A stretch of DNA of 64,000 nucleotides from contig NZ_CP125957.1 of the NCBI RefSeq assembly GCF_030064125.1, forward strand, positions 3,038,001 to 3,102,000. The letters are read 5' to 3'. Below, piece by piece: positions 50,739-60,112 of this stretch. Under the pieces are notes generated by a model. It worked only from the letters and a program-made list of their open reading frames with translations. It made no database searches and was not told where the DNA came from. The stretch's first letter is position 1, and every line of letters begins with the position of its first letter. The translations under genes were made by a program, and so were the position numbers. Origin of the DNA: Pseudomonas sp. G2-4. Its GTDB lineage: Bacteria > Pseudomonadota > Gammaproteobacteria > Pseudomonadales > Pseudomonadaceae.

Positions 50739-52013
50739 ATGAAGATCAAACGCGTTACCGTCACCCCCATCGCTTTTCGCGATCCACCCTTGCTCAACGC
50801 CAGCGGTATCCACGAGCCATTCGCACTGCGCTCGATCATCGAGATCGAGAGCGACAACGGTTACATCGGCCTGGGAGAAAGCTATGGCGATGCGCCGGCC
50901 CTGGCGATCCAACAGCAACTCCAGAGCCAGTTGATCGGCCTGGACCCGTTCAACCTCAATCAGTTGCGGGCCATCGTCCAGGCCACCGTGGCTGCGCAAA
51001 AGCCAACGAGCACGGCCGGTGCCGAATTGGCCCCGGGCTCCCATGCGAGCAAGGCGGTGATCAATGCCTACTCCGCGTTTGAAGTGGCCTGCCTGGACCT
51101 GCAAGCCCATTACCTGAACGTGCCGCTGGTGGACCTGCTGGGCGGCGCGATTCGCGAGGAAATTCCGTTCAGCGCGTATCTGTTTTTCAAGTATGCCGAG
51201 CACATCGATTCGCCGTATCCCGCAGACAGTTGGGGGGAGGCGCTCAACGAACAGCAAATCGTCGCCCAGGCCCGGCGAATGATCCAGGACTACGGCTTCA
51301 AGAGCATCAAGCTCAAGGCCGGCGCCCTCGATCCGGAACATGAAGTGGCGTGCATCAAGGCACTGAAACAGGCGTTTCCCGGCTATCCGTTGCGCATCGA
51401 CCCCAACGCCAACTGGTCGCTGGAAACCTCCATTCGCATGGCTGAATTGCTGGGCGACGACCTGCAATATTACGAAGACCCGACACCGGGGCTGGAGGGG
51501 ATGGCCGAGCTGCACAAACGCACCGGCCTGCCCCTGGCGACCAACATGGTGGTCACCGATTTCGTAGAGTTCCGCCGTAGCGTGGCGCTGAACAGCGTGC
51601 AGATTGTGTTGGCGGACCATCATTACTGGGGCGGCCTGCGGGACACCCAGGCGTTGGCGAAAATGTGCAGTACCTTTGGCCTGGGTGTGTCGATGCACTC
51701 CAACTCACACCTGGGTATCAGCCTCATGGCCATGGCCCATGTGGCGGCTGCGGTACCGAACCTGGACTATGCCTGCGACACCCACTACCCGTGGCAGGAG
51801 CCGGATGAGGAAGTGATCAAGGGCGGCAAGCTGCCGATTGTCGATGGCTGCGTGAAAATCACCCGGGCGCCTGGTCTTGGCTTGGAGCTGGATCGGGATC
51901 AACTGGGCAAACTGCATGACCAGTTTCTCAGTTGCGGCATTCGCCAGCGCGACGATGTGCGGCAGATGCAGCGTTACCGGCCGGACTGGAAAACCGTCAA
52001 GCCGAGGTTTTGA
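50739..52013 (+). CDS. gudD: Glucarate dehydratase-type enolase-superfamily enzyme
   Basis: 424 aa from the ATG at 50739 (GGGAG 8 bases upstream). Mandelate-racemase/enolase superfamily. Active-site residues fit glucarate dehydratases: KxK at K191/K193 (SIKLKAG), metal ligands D221 (RIDPNANW), E246 (YYEDPTPG) and D274 (MVVTDFVEF), and H320 in MHSNSHLG. Dehydrates D-glucarate (or an epimer such as L-idarate) to 5-keto-4-deoxyglucarate. No kdgD or transport gene is next to it; a porin gene follows. Confidence 0.87.
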   Translation: MKIKRVTVTPIAFRDPPLLNASGIHEPFALRSIIEIESDNGYIGLGESYGDAPALAIQQQLQSQLIGLDPFNLNQLRAIVQATVAAQKPTSTAGAELAPGSHASKAVINAYSAFEVACLDLQAHYLNVPLVDLLGGAIREEIPFSAYLFFKYAEHIDSPYPADSWGEALNEQQIVAQARRMIQDYGFKSIKLKAGALDPEHEVACIKALKQAFPGYPLRIDPNANWSLETSIRMAELLGDDLQYYEDPTPGLEGMAELHKRTGLPLATNMVVTDFVEFRRSVALNSVQIVLADHHYWGGLRDTQALAKMCSTFGLGVSMHSNSHLGISLMAMAHVAAAVPNLDYACDTHYPWQEPDEEVIKGGKLPIVDGCVKITRAPGLGLELDRDQLGKLHDQFLSCGIRQRDDVRQMQRYRPDWKTVKPRF

Positions 52014-52020
52014 AGTAACG

Positions 52021-52177
52021 GCGAGGGGCCTGCTGCGCAGGCCAGCGGGAGCAAGCTCTCCTTAAAATCCTTACCGCTCAAGAGCCTTGTGGGAGCGAGC
52101 TTGCTCGCGATAGCGGTGTGTCAGCCAACATCACTGTTGAATGATCCGCCGCCATCGCGAGCAAGCTCGCTCCCACA
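52021..52177. repeat. Decayed class B arm followed by class A REP pair
   Basis: GCGAGGGGCCTGCTGCGCAGGCCAGCGGGAGCAAGCTC at 52021-52058 is a remnant of a class B element. A complete class A pair follows at 52088-52177. The 362-bp gap before the porin holds these and no gene. Confidence 0.85.
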
Positions 52178-52375
52178 GGTATTGGTTAACTGGCAGGACA
52201 ACCGGCCCACACCCAAAGTACCGCGCCCGTCGGCATCGCCGTCTTACACCCAAATTGCCGCGCCATGCCGGCGCTTCCAAAGCATCCGCCAATTGCCTCC
52301 AAGGCAGCGTATGACGTGGCCTGGCGCCTTTCGATAATCGCCTCCGACATCCCGTCTCATGTTGCGGAGCGCTCC

Positions 52376-53560
52376 ATGCACAACAATAAAAATACCCGCC
52401 ACCATTTTTTGCCTGCGGTCATCGCCGGTCTTTCGACCCTGGGCCTGACGTCCTGGGCCCAAGCCGAAATCATGCTGTACGACAAGGACCAGACCACCTT
52501 TTCCACTGACGGCTACATCAACGCCTTTTACGTCAACAGTGATGTGGACCGGGCAGGGGAGCAGTACGACCGGCGGCAGGCGCGGGTCAAGATGGGCTTT
52601 TTGCCCAACTACCTGGGCTTCAACATGGGCAAGCAGGTCGATGACCTCAAGCTCGGCGCCAGGGCCTCGTTCTGGGTGACCATCAACGACAGCGAAACCA
52701 ACGGCACCGACACCGCCATCGATGTGCGGCAGTTCTACGGTACCGTTGCCAACCCGGAGTGGGGCGAGGTGTTGATCGGTAAGGATTTCGGGCTGTTCGC
52801 CCGCTCCAACATCCTGCTCGATGAACTGCTGGCCGGTTACGGGCAGGTCAGCGACACCTTGGGGCTGGTGGATGGCGGTGGCGTGTCGTTCGGCAACATC
52901 GGCAGCGGCTATCCGTACCCGTTCCCGACTTCGCAGATCACTTATCGCACCCCGGTGATGGAAGGGTTGCGAGTGGCGGTGGGGATCATGGATCCGGTGG
53001 ACACCAACGATAACAGCGCCACCGGCAAGGCCTACCAGGAAAACCCGCGCACCGAGAGCGAGGTCACTTACCAGTTCGACTTGGGCGGGGCGAAGATCTA
53101 CAGCTGGCTCAACGGCAGCTACCAGACCTCTGACAACACCGACTCCACGGTCGAGTCGGTGACCTCCAAAGGCCTGGGTTATGGCGTGCAGGCGAAGATG
53201 GGCGGACTGTCGCTCACCGGCTCCGGGTTCCAGGCCAAGGGCATCAACCCGTTCTTCACCAACAACGCCGGCGAAGCCACGTTGCGCAATGTCGACAGCA
53301 AGGGCTACCTGCTTCAGGGTTCCTACAAGCTGGGCAAGAACCGCTTGGCGCTGTCCTACGGCAAGACCGAAGACGACGGCAATGGCGTGGTGGGCAGCGG
53401 CGCCGATTACGAAACCCGCGGCATTGCGCTGTTCCATGACATCAACGACAACCTCAAGCTCGTGGCCGAATACAACCAGTTCGAGATCGACGGCCACGAC
53501 ACCAGCGCGCAAAACGAAGACACCGATACCTTTGCGGTGGGGGCGGTGTTGACCTGGTAA
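52376..53560 (+). CDS. Outer-membrane porin (Gram-negative porin family)
   Basis: 394 aa from the ATG at 52376 (GGAG 7 bases upstream). Signal peptide (about 1-29, ending SWAQAEI). Many short alternating beta strands, no Cys, acidic body and a final aromatic residue (VGAVLTW) are porin hallmarks; DGYINAFYVNSDVD and GEVLIGKDFGLFARSNILLDE are typical of this family. Probably trimeric and may help uptake of sugar acids handled by the gene before it, which is an inference from position. Confidence 0.85.
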   Translation: MHNNKNTRHHFLPAVIAGLSTLGLTSWAQAEIMLYDKDQTTFSTDGYINAFYVNSDVDRAGEQYDRRQARVKMGFLPNYLGFNMGKQVDDLKLGARASFWVTINDSETNGTDTAIDVRQFYGTVANPEWGEVLIGKDFGLFARSNILLDELLAGYGQVSDTLGLVDGGGVSFGNIGSGYPYPFPTSQITYRTPVMEGLRVAVGIMDPVDTNDNSATGKAYQENPRTESEVTYQFDLGGAKIYSWLNGSYQTSDNTDSTVESVTSKGLGYGVQAKMGGLSLTGSGFQAKGINPFFTNNAGEATLRNVDSKGYLLQGSYKLGKNRLALSYGKTEDDGNGVVGSGADYETRGIALFHDINDNLKLVAEYNQFEIDGHDTSAQNEDTDTFAVGAVLTW

Positions 53561-53579
53561 GGCCGCTCACACTTCCCCC

Positions 53580-53708
53580 GTGGCGAGGGAGCTTGCTCCC
53601 GCTGGGGCGCGAAGCGGCCCTGAAGAATCTCCACCCAAACCGATAGTCAGGGGAGACCGTGAAAGGGGGCTGCTGCGCAGCCCAGCGGGAGCAAGCTCCC
53701 TCGCCACA
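53580..53708. repeat. Class B REP inverted pair
   Basis: GTGGCGAGGGAGCTTGCTCC to GAGCAAGCTCCCTCGCCACA in the 325-bp gap between porin and FIST genes. The rest of the gap shows only a presumed promoter. Confidence 0.92.
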
Positions 53709-53885
53709 AGGGCATTCCAAACAAAGTCCGAGTGTTTTGTGGTGACCCCAGCCGTGCGCATCGCGGCCGGGGCCGCCACTGTTCTCCTCCCATGGAAGCG
53801 CCCACCCGCTACCCAAGTAGCATTCGTGGAGCCGGCGTGGCTTCGTACACTCAAGGTTCCTATCACGCACCCGTCGGAGGCGAAT

Positions 53886-55049
53886 ATGCAGCAGGCCCAG
53901 AGCGAAGGTGTAGTGAGCGCCATGTCCCAGGCAACAGACGTCCAGCAAGTGGCCCAGGAGTTGGCGCGGCAGTTGTTGCACCCGCACCTGGGTTTCGTGC
54001 TGTTTTTCTGTTCCGCCGAATTCGACTTGCCGGCCCTTGGCCAAGCACTTTCCCAGAGCTTCGGTGGGATTCGCCTGGTGGGGTGCACCAGCGCCGGGGA
54101 AATCACGACCCAGGGTTATGGCCGCAACTGCGTGACGGCGGTGGGTTTCGACCACCGGCATTTTTCCATAGCCGCCGAGCTGATCGGCGAAATGGAGCGC
54201 TTCAGCCTGATCGACGCCCAGCAAATGGTCGAGCGACTGGCGAGCGGTTGCCGCAGCAATGACCTGGCCCCGATCAAGGGCCACAGTTTCGCGTTGACCT
54301 TGCTCGACGGCCTGTCCAGCCGCGAGGAAATGGTGCTGGCGGCCTTGAGCGCCGCACTCGGGGACATCCCGCATTTCGGCGGTTCGGCCGGCGACGACAA
54401 CTACCTGACCCACACCCATGTGTACTTCGAAGGTCAGTTCCACAGTGGTGCGGCGGTCGTGCTGCTGATCAACACCTGGCTGGAATTCGAAGTGTTCACC
54501 ACCCACCACATCTTGCCTCGGCAAGAAAAACTGGTGGTCACGGGTGCCGATAGCGCTTCACGACGGGTCTTTGAACTCAACGCCGAACCCGCCGCCGAGG
54601 AATACGCCCGGCATATCGGCGTGCCCGTGAGTGAGCTCGATTATCGGGTTTTCGCTGCCCATCCACTGGCGGTGCGCATCAACGACCAGTACTACGTGCG
54701 GGCCATCCAGCAGGTGCACCCGGACCTGAGTCTGAGTTTCTACTGCGCAGTGGAGAACGGCATCGTCCTCACCGCGATGACCCCCGGTCCCTTGCTGGAC
54801 AATCTGCAAAGCCTGTTCGACGGCTTGCAGGCACGCCTCGGTGATTTGTTGCTGACCATCGGCTGTGATTGCTTCCTCAGGCGCTTGGAACTGGAGGATC
54901 GTGGTGGCGTGGAGCAGATCGGCCAGTTCCTGCGCGAACAGCGGGTGATGGGGTTCAACACCTACGGAGAACAGTTCAATGGCATGCACATCAACCAGAC
55001 CTTCACCGGAGTTGCCATTGCCCGCCATCGCGTCCCTGGCCATCGCTGA
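53886..55049 (+). CDS. FIST-domain sensory protein
   Basis: 387 aa. FIST N (about 35-230; FFCSAEFDLPALGQALSQSFGGIRLVGCTSAGEITTQGYG, FGGSAGDDN) and FIST C (about 240-375; GFNTYGEQFNGMHINQTFTGVAI). FIST domains are thought to bind small ligands such as amino acids and to serve signalling proteins. The ATG at 53886 has GGAGG 6 bases upstream. It is followed by and overlaps the hybrid kinase gene, as with the PA1975/PA1976 (ErcS') pair in P. aeruginosa. Confidence 0.87.
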   Translation: MQQAQSEGVVSAMSQATDVQQVAQELARQLLHPHLGFVLFFCSAEFDLPALGQALSQSFGGIRLVGCTSAGEITTQGYGRNCVTAVGFDHRHFSIAAELIGEMERFSLIDAQQMVERLASGCRSNDLAPIKGHSFALTLLDGLSSREEMVLAALSAALGDIPHFGGSAGDDNYLTHTHVYFEGQFHSGAAVVLLINTWLEFEVFTTHHILPRQEKLVVTGADSASRRVFELNAEPAAEEYARHIGVPVSELDYRVFAAHPLAVRINDQYYVRAIQQVHPDLSLSFYCAVENGIVLTAMTPGPLLDNLQSLFDGLQARLGDLLLTIGCDCFLRRLELEDRGGVEQIGQFLREQRVMGFNTYGEQFNGMHINQTFTGVAIARHRVPGHR

Positions 55050-57621
55050 GCTGCAGGCGCAGATTGAGCGCCTGCAGCACGACAACCGTAAATTGCGACG
55101 CATCAATGAGGCGTTGATCGAGCGGGTGGAGTCCGGAGTGACCCGGGGCAACGACCCGTACGCGGCGTTCCAGCATTCGGTGGTGTTGGCCGAGCAGGTT
55201 CGCGAGCGCACCGACGCCCTGAATCAGGCGATGGCCGAGCTCAAGGCCGGCAATCACTTGCTGGGTGAGGCGCGGCTGCGGGCAGAAACGGCCCACCGGC
55301 ACCTGATCGATGCCATCGAGAGCATTTCCGATGCGTTTGTGCTGTTTGACGAACAACAGCGAATCGTCCTGTTCAACAGCCGCTTCAAGGCGTTCTGGGC
55401 CCACAGCCGGGTGCGCATCATCGCCGGGATGCGTCTTTCACAGGTCAAACGCTTGATGACTGCCAACGGCTTGTTCAGCGAAGAGCCCCGGGGGCAGGCC
55501 GACGAGCATGTGTTGTACCGGTTGCAGAACGGTCGCTGGTTGCAAGTCAGCGAGCGGCCGACCCAGGAAGGCGGGCGGGTGATCCTGTTTACCGACATCA
55601 CCGACGTCAAGCTCAGTGAAACCGTGCGCCGCGAGCAGGCCATCGCGCAGAAGTCCCACCTGTTGCAGCGCGCGGTGGACAACCTGTCCCAGGGCGTGGC
55701 GATGGTCAATGCCCAAGGTGTGCTGGAGCTTTGGAACCGGCGCTTCCTGGAACTCAGCGGCTTGGCTCCGGTGGCCGCCCATCGGCCCTTCAACGAGGTC
55801 ATCGCCGACAGCGAGCTGCACCTGTTGACGCCAACCAGCCGTGACAACAACGGGCGACTGATTCACGAAAGCGAGCAGCGCCTGTCGGATGGCCGGGTCC
55901 TGGAGATCCGCACCCATCCGCTGCCTACCGGCGGTTATGTCAATACCTTCACCGACATCACCGAGCGCTATCAGCACGCCGAAGCCCTGAGCGAAAGCGA
56001 GCGCTGGATCCGCCTGATCACCGACCATGTGCCGGCGCTGATCGCCTACCTCAATGCCGACCTGGTCTACGAGTTCACCAACAAGGTCTACGAGCAATGG
56101 TATTGCTGGCCCCGTGGCGTGATGCTCGGCCAGAGCCTGCGCGAGGCCCACAGCGAGCAGCATTACCAGCGCCTGGAGGCCTACGTGGCCCGGGCGTTGG
56201 CGGGCGAGAGCGTGACATTCGAGTTCGCCGAAACCAACATCAACAACCAGGAACGCTACATGTTGCGCTCCTATGTGCCCAACCGCTTGGCCAACGGCGA
56301 AGTGGTGGGGATCTTCGTGTTGATCCGCGACATCACCGAACGCCGGCGCACCGCCGAGGCGCTGCACCAGGCCTATCAGAACCTGGAACAGCGCGTCCAG
56401 GAGCGCACCGCCGAACTGACCTGCCTCAACGACCAGTTGCTTCGGGAGATCGACGAGCGCAGCCGGGTGGAGTTGCGCCTGAGGGAGGCCAAGCGCGAGG
56501 CCGAGCAGGCCAACCTGTCGAAAACCAAATTCCTCGCCGCGGTCAGTCATGACCTGCTGCAACCGCTCAATGCCGCGCGGCTGTTCACCAGCGCCTTGCT
56601 CGAGCGCCGTGAGCCGGTGGCGAACGCGCAACTGGTGCGCAATGTCAGCCACTCCTTGGAGGACGTGGAAAACCTGCTGGGCACCCTGGTGGACATTTCC
56701 AAGCTCGATGCCGGGGTGATCAAGGCGGATATCGCACCGTTCGCCCTGAGCGAATTGCTCGATAACCTGGCCGCCGAATATGTCCAGGTCGCGAGCAGTG
56801 AAGGCTTGGCGCTGCACTTCGTGCCGTGTTCGGCCCTGGTGCGCAGCGATATCCAGCTGCTGGCGCGGATCCTGCGCAATCTGCTCAGCAATGCCATTCG
56901 CTACACCCCCAGTGGGCGGGTGGTGCTGGGTTGCCGGCGACATCGTCAAAGGCTGTCGATCGAGGTCTGGGACAGCGGCATCGGCATTGCTGACAACCGC
57001 CTGGAGGAAATTTTCCAGGAGTTCAAGCGCGGTGACGTGCAGCGTCCGGACCAGGATCGAGGGTTGGGCCTGGGGCTGGCGATTGTCGAGAAAATTGCCG
57101 GGATCCTCGGCCACCGGATCCAGGTGCGTTCATGGCCGGGCAAGGGCTCGATGTTCTCCGTCGAAGTGCCCCTGAGCGCCACTGCGCCGACACCATTGCC
57201 GTGCCTGGATATGAGCGAACCAATGCTCGAACGCCTGCGTGGGGCACGGATCTGGGTGCTGGATAACGACGCGGCGATCTGCGCCGGCATGCGCACCTTG
57301 CTGGAAGGCTGGGGCTGCGTGGTGGTGACGGCGCTGTCGGAGCAGGACCTGGCACGCCAAGTGGACAACTACCATGCCGAGGCCGACCTGCTGATCGCCG
57401 ACTATCACCTGGACAACGAGCAAAACGGCGTCGATGCGGTGGCCCGGATCAACGCTCGCCGCGCTTCACCGATCCCGGCCATGATGATCACCGCCAACTA
57501 CAGCAACGAACTCAAGCAGCAGATCCGCGAGCGCGGCCACACCCTGATGCACAAGCCGGTGCGGCCGATGAAGTTGAAGATTGCGATGAGTCATCTGTTG
57601 GGCCAGCCCCGCAATCCTTGA
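54979..57621 (+). CDS. PAS-containing hybrid histidine kinase (ErcS'-like)
   Basis: Up to 880 aa. Coiled-coil (about 15-100), two to three PAS domains (about 110-455), a second coiled coil, then HisKA with H524 (LAAVSHDLLQPLNAARL), ATPase (NLLSNAIRYTPSGRVV; DSGIGI; GLGLGLAI), and a C-terminal receiver with D808 (LIADYHLD). No membrane helices are evident, so it is cytoplasmic. The ATG at 54979 overlaps the FIST gene by 71 bp; TTG codons at 55012 or 55018 are other possible starts. It probably phosphorylates AgmR/ErbR in control of PQQ-alcohol dehydrogenase genes. Confidence 0.85.
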   Translation: MACTSTRPSPELPLPAIASLAIAELQAQIERLQHDNRKLRRINEALIERVESGVTRGNDPYAAFQHSVVLAEQVRERTDALNQAMAELKAGNHLLGEARLRAETAHRHLIDAIESISDAFVLFDEQQRIVLFNSRFKAFWAHSRVRIIAGMRLSQVKRLMTANGLFSEEPRGQADEHVLYRLQNGRWLQVSERPTQEGGRVILFTDITDVKLSETVRREQAIAQKSHLLQRAVDNLSQGVAMVNAQGVLELWNRRFLELSGLAPVAAHRPFNEVIADSELHLLTPTSRDNNGRLIHESEQRLSDGRVLEIRTHPLPTGGYVNTFTDITERYQHAEALSESERWIRLITDHVPALIAYLNADLVYEFTNKVYEQWYCWPRGVMLGQSLREAHSEQHYQRLEAYVARALAGESVTFEFAETNINNQERYMLRSYVPNRLANGEVVGIFVLIRDITERRRTAEALHQAYQNLEQRVQERTAELTCLNDQLLREIDERSRVELRLREAKREAEQANLSKTKFLAAVSHDLLQPLNAARLFTSALLERREPVANAQLVRNVSHSLEDVENLLGTLVDISKLDAGVIKADIAPFALSELLDNLAAEYVQVASSEGLALHFVPCSALVRSDIQLLARILRNLLSNAIRYTPSGRVVLGCRRHRQRLSIEVWDSGIGIADNRLEEIFQEFKRGDVQRPDQDRGLGLGLAIVEKIAGILGHRIQVRSWPGKGSMFSVEVPLSATAPTPLPCLDMSEPMLERLRGARIWVLDNDAAICAGMRTLLEGWGCVVVTALSEQDLARQVDNYHAEADLLIADYHLDNEQNGVDAVARINARRASPIPAMMITANYSNELKQQIRERGHTLMHKPVRPMKLKIAMSHLLGQPRNP

Positions 57622-57658
57622 GCCGGACTCCTTTTAATCCTTGAGCCGGACCCCTTTT
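57613..57658. repeat. 23-bp tandem duplication across the kinase stop codon
   Basis: AATCCTTGAGCCGGACTCCT (57613 onward) is repeated as AATCCTTGAGCCGGACCCCT (57636 onward), both followed by TTT. The first copy holds the TGA stop of the hybrid kinase. The duplication abuts a class B REP. Confidence 0.9.
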
Positions 57659-57790
57659 GTGGCGAGGGAGCTTGCTCCCGCTGGGTTGCGCAGCAACCCC
57701 AAAGAGGCTGAACGCAATCAACCTGACACACCAGGGTGAATGGTTTTGGGGCTACTTCGTAGCCCAGCGGGAGCAAGCTCCCTCGCCACA
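57659..57790. repeat. Class B REP inverted pair
   Basis: TGTGGCGAGGGAGCTTGCTC to GAGCAAGCTCCCTCGCCACA between the convergent kinase and regulator genes. Confidence 0.93.
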
Positions 57791-57818
57791 GGGGACCCAT
57801 GGCCTCGGGCTCAGCAGG

Positions 57819-58484
57819 TCACCGCCGCAGATAAGCCCCGAAATCAATATCCCCGGCACTGAGGATCGCCTGCACCCGGTTGTGAACATTGAGTTTGCGC
57901 AGGATCGCCGAGACGTGGGCCTTGACCGTGGTTTCGGCGATCTCCAGCGTATAGGCGATCTGTTTGTTGGACTCACCCTTGGTCATGCGTTCGAGCACCA
58001 GCAGTTGCTTGCGGGTCAGGGCCTGGAGCAGTTCCGGTGGGAAGCTCGGGTGTTCGTTCAGGCGCCGGCTCATTGGGCTTTTTTGCGTGCGAATGATGTC
58101 GGGCGGCAGGTACACGTTGCCATTGAGGATCTGCTCGATGGCATCGGTCATCTGCGAGCGTGGCGAGGACTTAGTGATGAAACCTACCGCGCCATAGGTG
58201 ATGGCTTGCAGCACAACCTGTTTGTCCTGCTCGGCGGAGACAATCACCACGGGGATGGTGGGTGCTTCGTTGCGCAGGTTGATCAAACCGTTGAGCCCGT
58301 GCATGCCGGGCATGTTCAGATCGAGCAGGATCAGGTCGAGGTCGTCGTGCTCGCGGGTCAGCGCCAGGGCGCTGTCCAGGTCGGCGGTTTCCATCACCTC
58401 GCTGCCAGGAAACCCATCGCTGATGACGTTGTGGATGGCTTCGCGAAACAGTGGGTGATCGTCGGCTATCAGGATTTTATACAT
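57819..58484 (-). CDS. agmR: LuxR-type response regulator AgmR/ErbR
   Basis: 221 aa. Receiver with D55 ([10 protein letters not shown]) and Lys in GFITKSSP; LuxR helix-turn-helix ([43 protein letters not shown]). The ATG at 58484 has GAGGTG at a better distance than the ATG two codons upstream. Closely resembles AgmR/ErbR, the regulator of PQQ-dependent ethanol/glycerol oxidation genes in Pseudomonas, and lies among those genes. Confidence 0.88.
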   Translation of the reverse strand: MYKILIADDHPLFREAIHNVISDGFPGSEVMETADLDSALALTREHDDLDLILLDLNMPGMHGLNGLINLRNEAPTIPVVIVSAEQDKQVVLQAITYGAVGFITKSSPRSQMTDAIEQILNGNVYLPPDIIRTQKSPMSRRLNEHPSFPPELLQALTRKQLLVLERMTKGESNKQIAYTLEIAETTVKAHVSAILRKLNVHNRVQAILSAGDIDFGAYLRR

Positions 58485-58539
58485 GGCCATTCACCTCGTT
58501 ATTGTCATAGGGGCAGGGCAGTTGTGCGCACTTGTAGGG

Positions 58540-59073
58540 TCAGGGAAAGGGTTCGGGCCGGGCCGCTTGCAAGGGTAGATTGGCCGCCTCCCAGGCATCG
58601 AGGCCATCGCGGTACCAATACAACTGTTTATAGCCCATGGCAGCGGCGCGTTTTACCGCGTTCCAGCTCAGCCAGCAATCAGAGCGGCAATAAAAGACCA
58701 GCGGTTGACCCACCCGCCCGGCGGTGGCCTTGCGCAGGTGGTAGGCCAGGTAATCCTGCCAGGTGGCGTCAAGGTCACCGTCACCGGTATTGGCCAGCCA
58801 CAGGCTGCCGGGAAGGTTGGCGTGGGGCTCATTTTCAATGAACTGCCCCTGGACCCAGGGCCGACGGTAAACGTCGATCAGGACCGGAGGCGACGCTTGC
58901 CCGAGCAGGTGTTGCAACGCTTGGGTGTCGAGGGTCTGTGCGCCGTCCACGGAAGCAGGCGTCGGGCTGCGGTACTGGGCGATGCGATAGCCTTGCGGGG
59001 AAAACAGCGGTGTGTCGGCCTGGGCGACATTCAGCGCCAGGCCCAGCAAAACCATCGCCAGTAAACGGGGCAT
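58540..59073 (-). CDS. PQQ-catabolism associated Cys-Trp motif protein (rhodanese-like)
   Basis: 177 aa. Signal peptide (about 1-19, ending NVAQAD), then a rhodanese-like fold with VLIDVYRRPWVQG and the pair C129/C133 in FYCRSDCWLSWNAVKRAAAMGY. This is the family named PQQ-dependent catabolism-associated CXXCW motif protein, found beside PQQ alcohol dehydrogenase genes. Function unknown, perhaps thiol or cofactor handling in the periplasm. ATG at 59073, AAGGA upstream. Confidence 0.87.
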   Translation of the reverse strand: MPRLLAMVLLGLALNVAQADTPLFSPQGYRIAQYRSPTPASVDGAQTLDTQALQHLLGQASPPVLIDVYRRPWVQGQFIENEPHANLPGSLWLANTGDGDLDATWQDYLAYHLRKATAGRVGQPLVFYCRSDCWLSWNAVKRAAAMGYKQLYWYRDGLDAWEAANLPLQAARPEPFP

Positions 59074-59198
59074 AGGATTTATCCTTTTTGTTATGCGCCC
59101 ATTACATGCCAGGGTCGAGGTCTTGTGAATGCGACCATAGACATGAAAACCGGTACTAAAGTCGTAATTTGAGCCGTAGGGGGCCTGCTCAGAACCCT

Positions 59199-59288
59199 TG
59201 TGGGAGCGAGCTTGCTCGCGATAGCGGCGGACCATTCAGCAATGATGTTGACTGACACACCGCTATCGCGAGCAAGCTCGCTCCCACA
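59199..59288. repeat. Class A REP inverted pair
   Basis: TGTGGGAGCGAGCTTGCTCG to GAGCAAGCTCGCTCCCACA between the Cys-Trp motif gene start and the ABC permease gene end. Confidence 0.93.
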
Positions 59289-59320
59289 GAGGACCACAGG
59301 GATATTGGGATGGGGCAGGA

Positions 59321-60112
59321 TCAATTGGCCTTGCGCAACGCCGCATGCTGCGGATTGAACGTCCACACCGCCAACAGCGCGAACAGCAGGGTCAACCCCA
59401 CGCACACCGCCATCGCCAACAGGTTGAACTGCTCATACAACGCAAAACGCACCAGCTCCACCCCATGGGTGAACGGGCTGAGGGCGCAGAGCCAATACAA
59501 CCAGGGACTGGCTTCCTGCATCTTCCAAAGGGGGTACAGCGCCGAGGACAGGAAAAACAGCGGAAAGATCACGAAATTCATCACCCCGGCAAAGTTCTCC
59601 AGTTGCCGGATGGCATTGGACAGCAGCAAACCCAGGGCACTGAGCATCAGGGCCACCAGCAGCAGGGCCGGCAAGGCGAGCAGCAAGCCCATGGTCGGGG
59701 GTTGGATGCCGTACAGCCAGGCAATGGCGAGGAAGGCGTAGACCTGCAACAGCGAAATCAGCGAGGTCGCCAGCAACTTGCTTGCCAGCAGGAAAGCCCG
59801 GGGCAGGGGGCTGGTCAGCAGCACGCGCATGCTGCCCATCTCCCTGTCGTAGACCATCGACAGCGAACCCTGCATGCCGTTGAACAGCAGGATCATGCAG
59901 GCCAACCCGGGCACGATGTACACCTCGTAGGGTATGTAAGTGTCGTAGGGCGCGATGATTGCTATGCCCAGTGCTGCGCGAAAACCGGCGGCGAACACCA
60001 GCAACCACAACAGCGGCCGCACCAGGGCACTGAGTAATCGCGTGCGTTGCAGCACGAAGCGCAGCCATTCGCGCATCACGATGCCGCTGAAACAATGCCA
60101 ATACGCGTTCAT
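59321..60112 (-). CDS. ABC-2 permease of the PQQ-alcohol dehydrogenase system
   Basis: 263 aa with six hydrophobic segments, ABC-2 type (MREWLRFVLQRTRLLSALVRPLLWLLVFAAGF near the N-terminus; MVYDREMGSMRVLLTSPLPRAFLLASKLLA; NFVIFPLFFLSSALYPL). It matches the permease family named for the PQQ-dependent alcohol dehydrogenase system. Its start overlaps the ATPase stop by 4 bp. Probably exports or inserts something required in the periplasm; the substrate is unknown. Confidence 0.88.
   Translation of the reverse strand: MNAYWHCFSGIVMREWLRFVLQRTRLLSALVRPLLWLLVFAAGFRAALGIAIIAPYDTYIPYEVYIVPGLACMILLFNGMQGSLSMVYDREMGSMRVLLTSPLPRAFLLASKLLATSLISLLQVYAFLAIAWLYGIQPPTMGLLLALPALLLVALMLSALGLLLSNAIRQLENFAGVMNFVIFPLFFLSSALYPLWKMQEASPWLYWLCALSPFTHGVELVRFALYEQFNLLAMAVCVGLTLLFALLAVWTFNPQHAALRKAN

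Noticed and set aside
55438..57114. Long minus-strand frame opposite the hybrid kinase
   Set aside because: Shadow frame; the plus-strand frame has complete kinase motifs.
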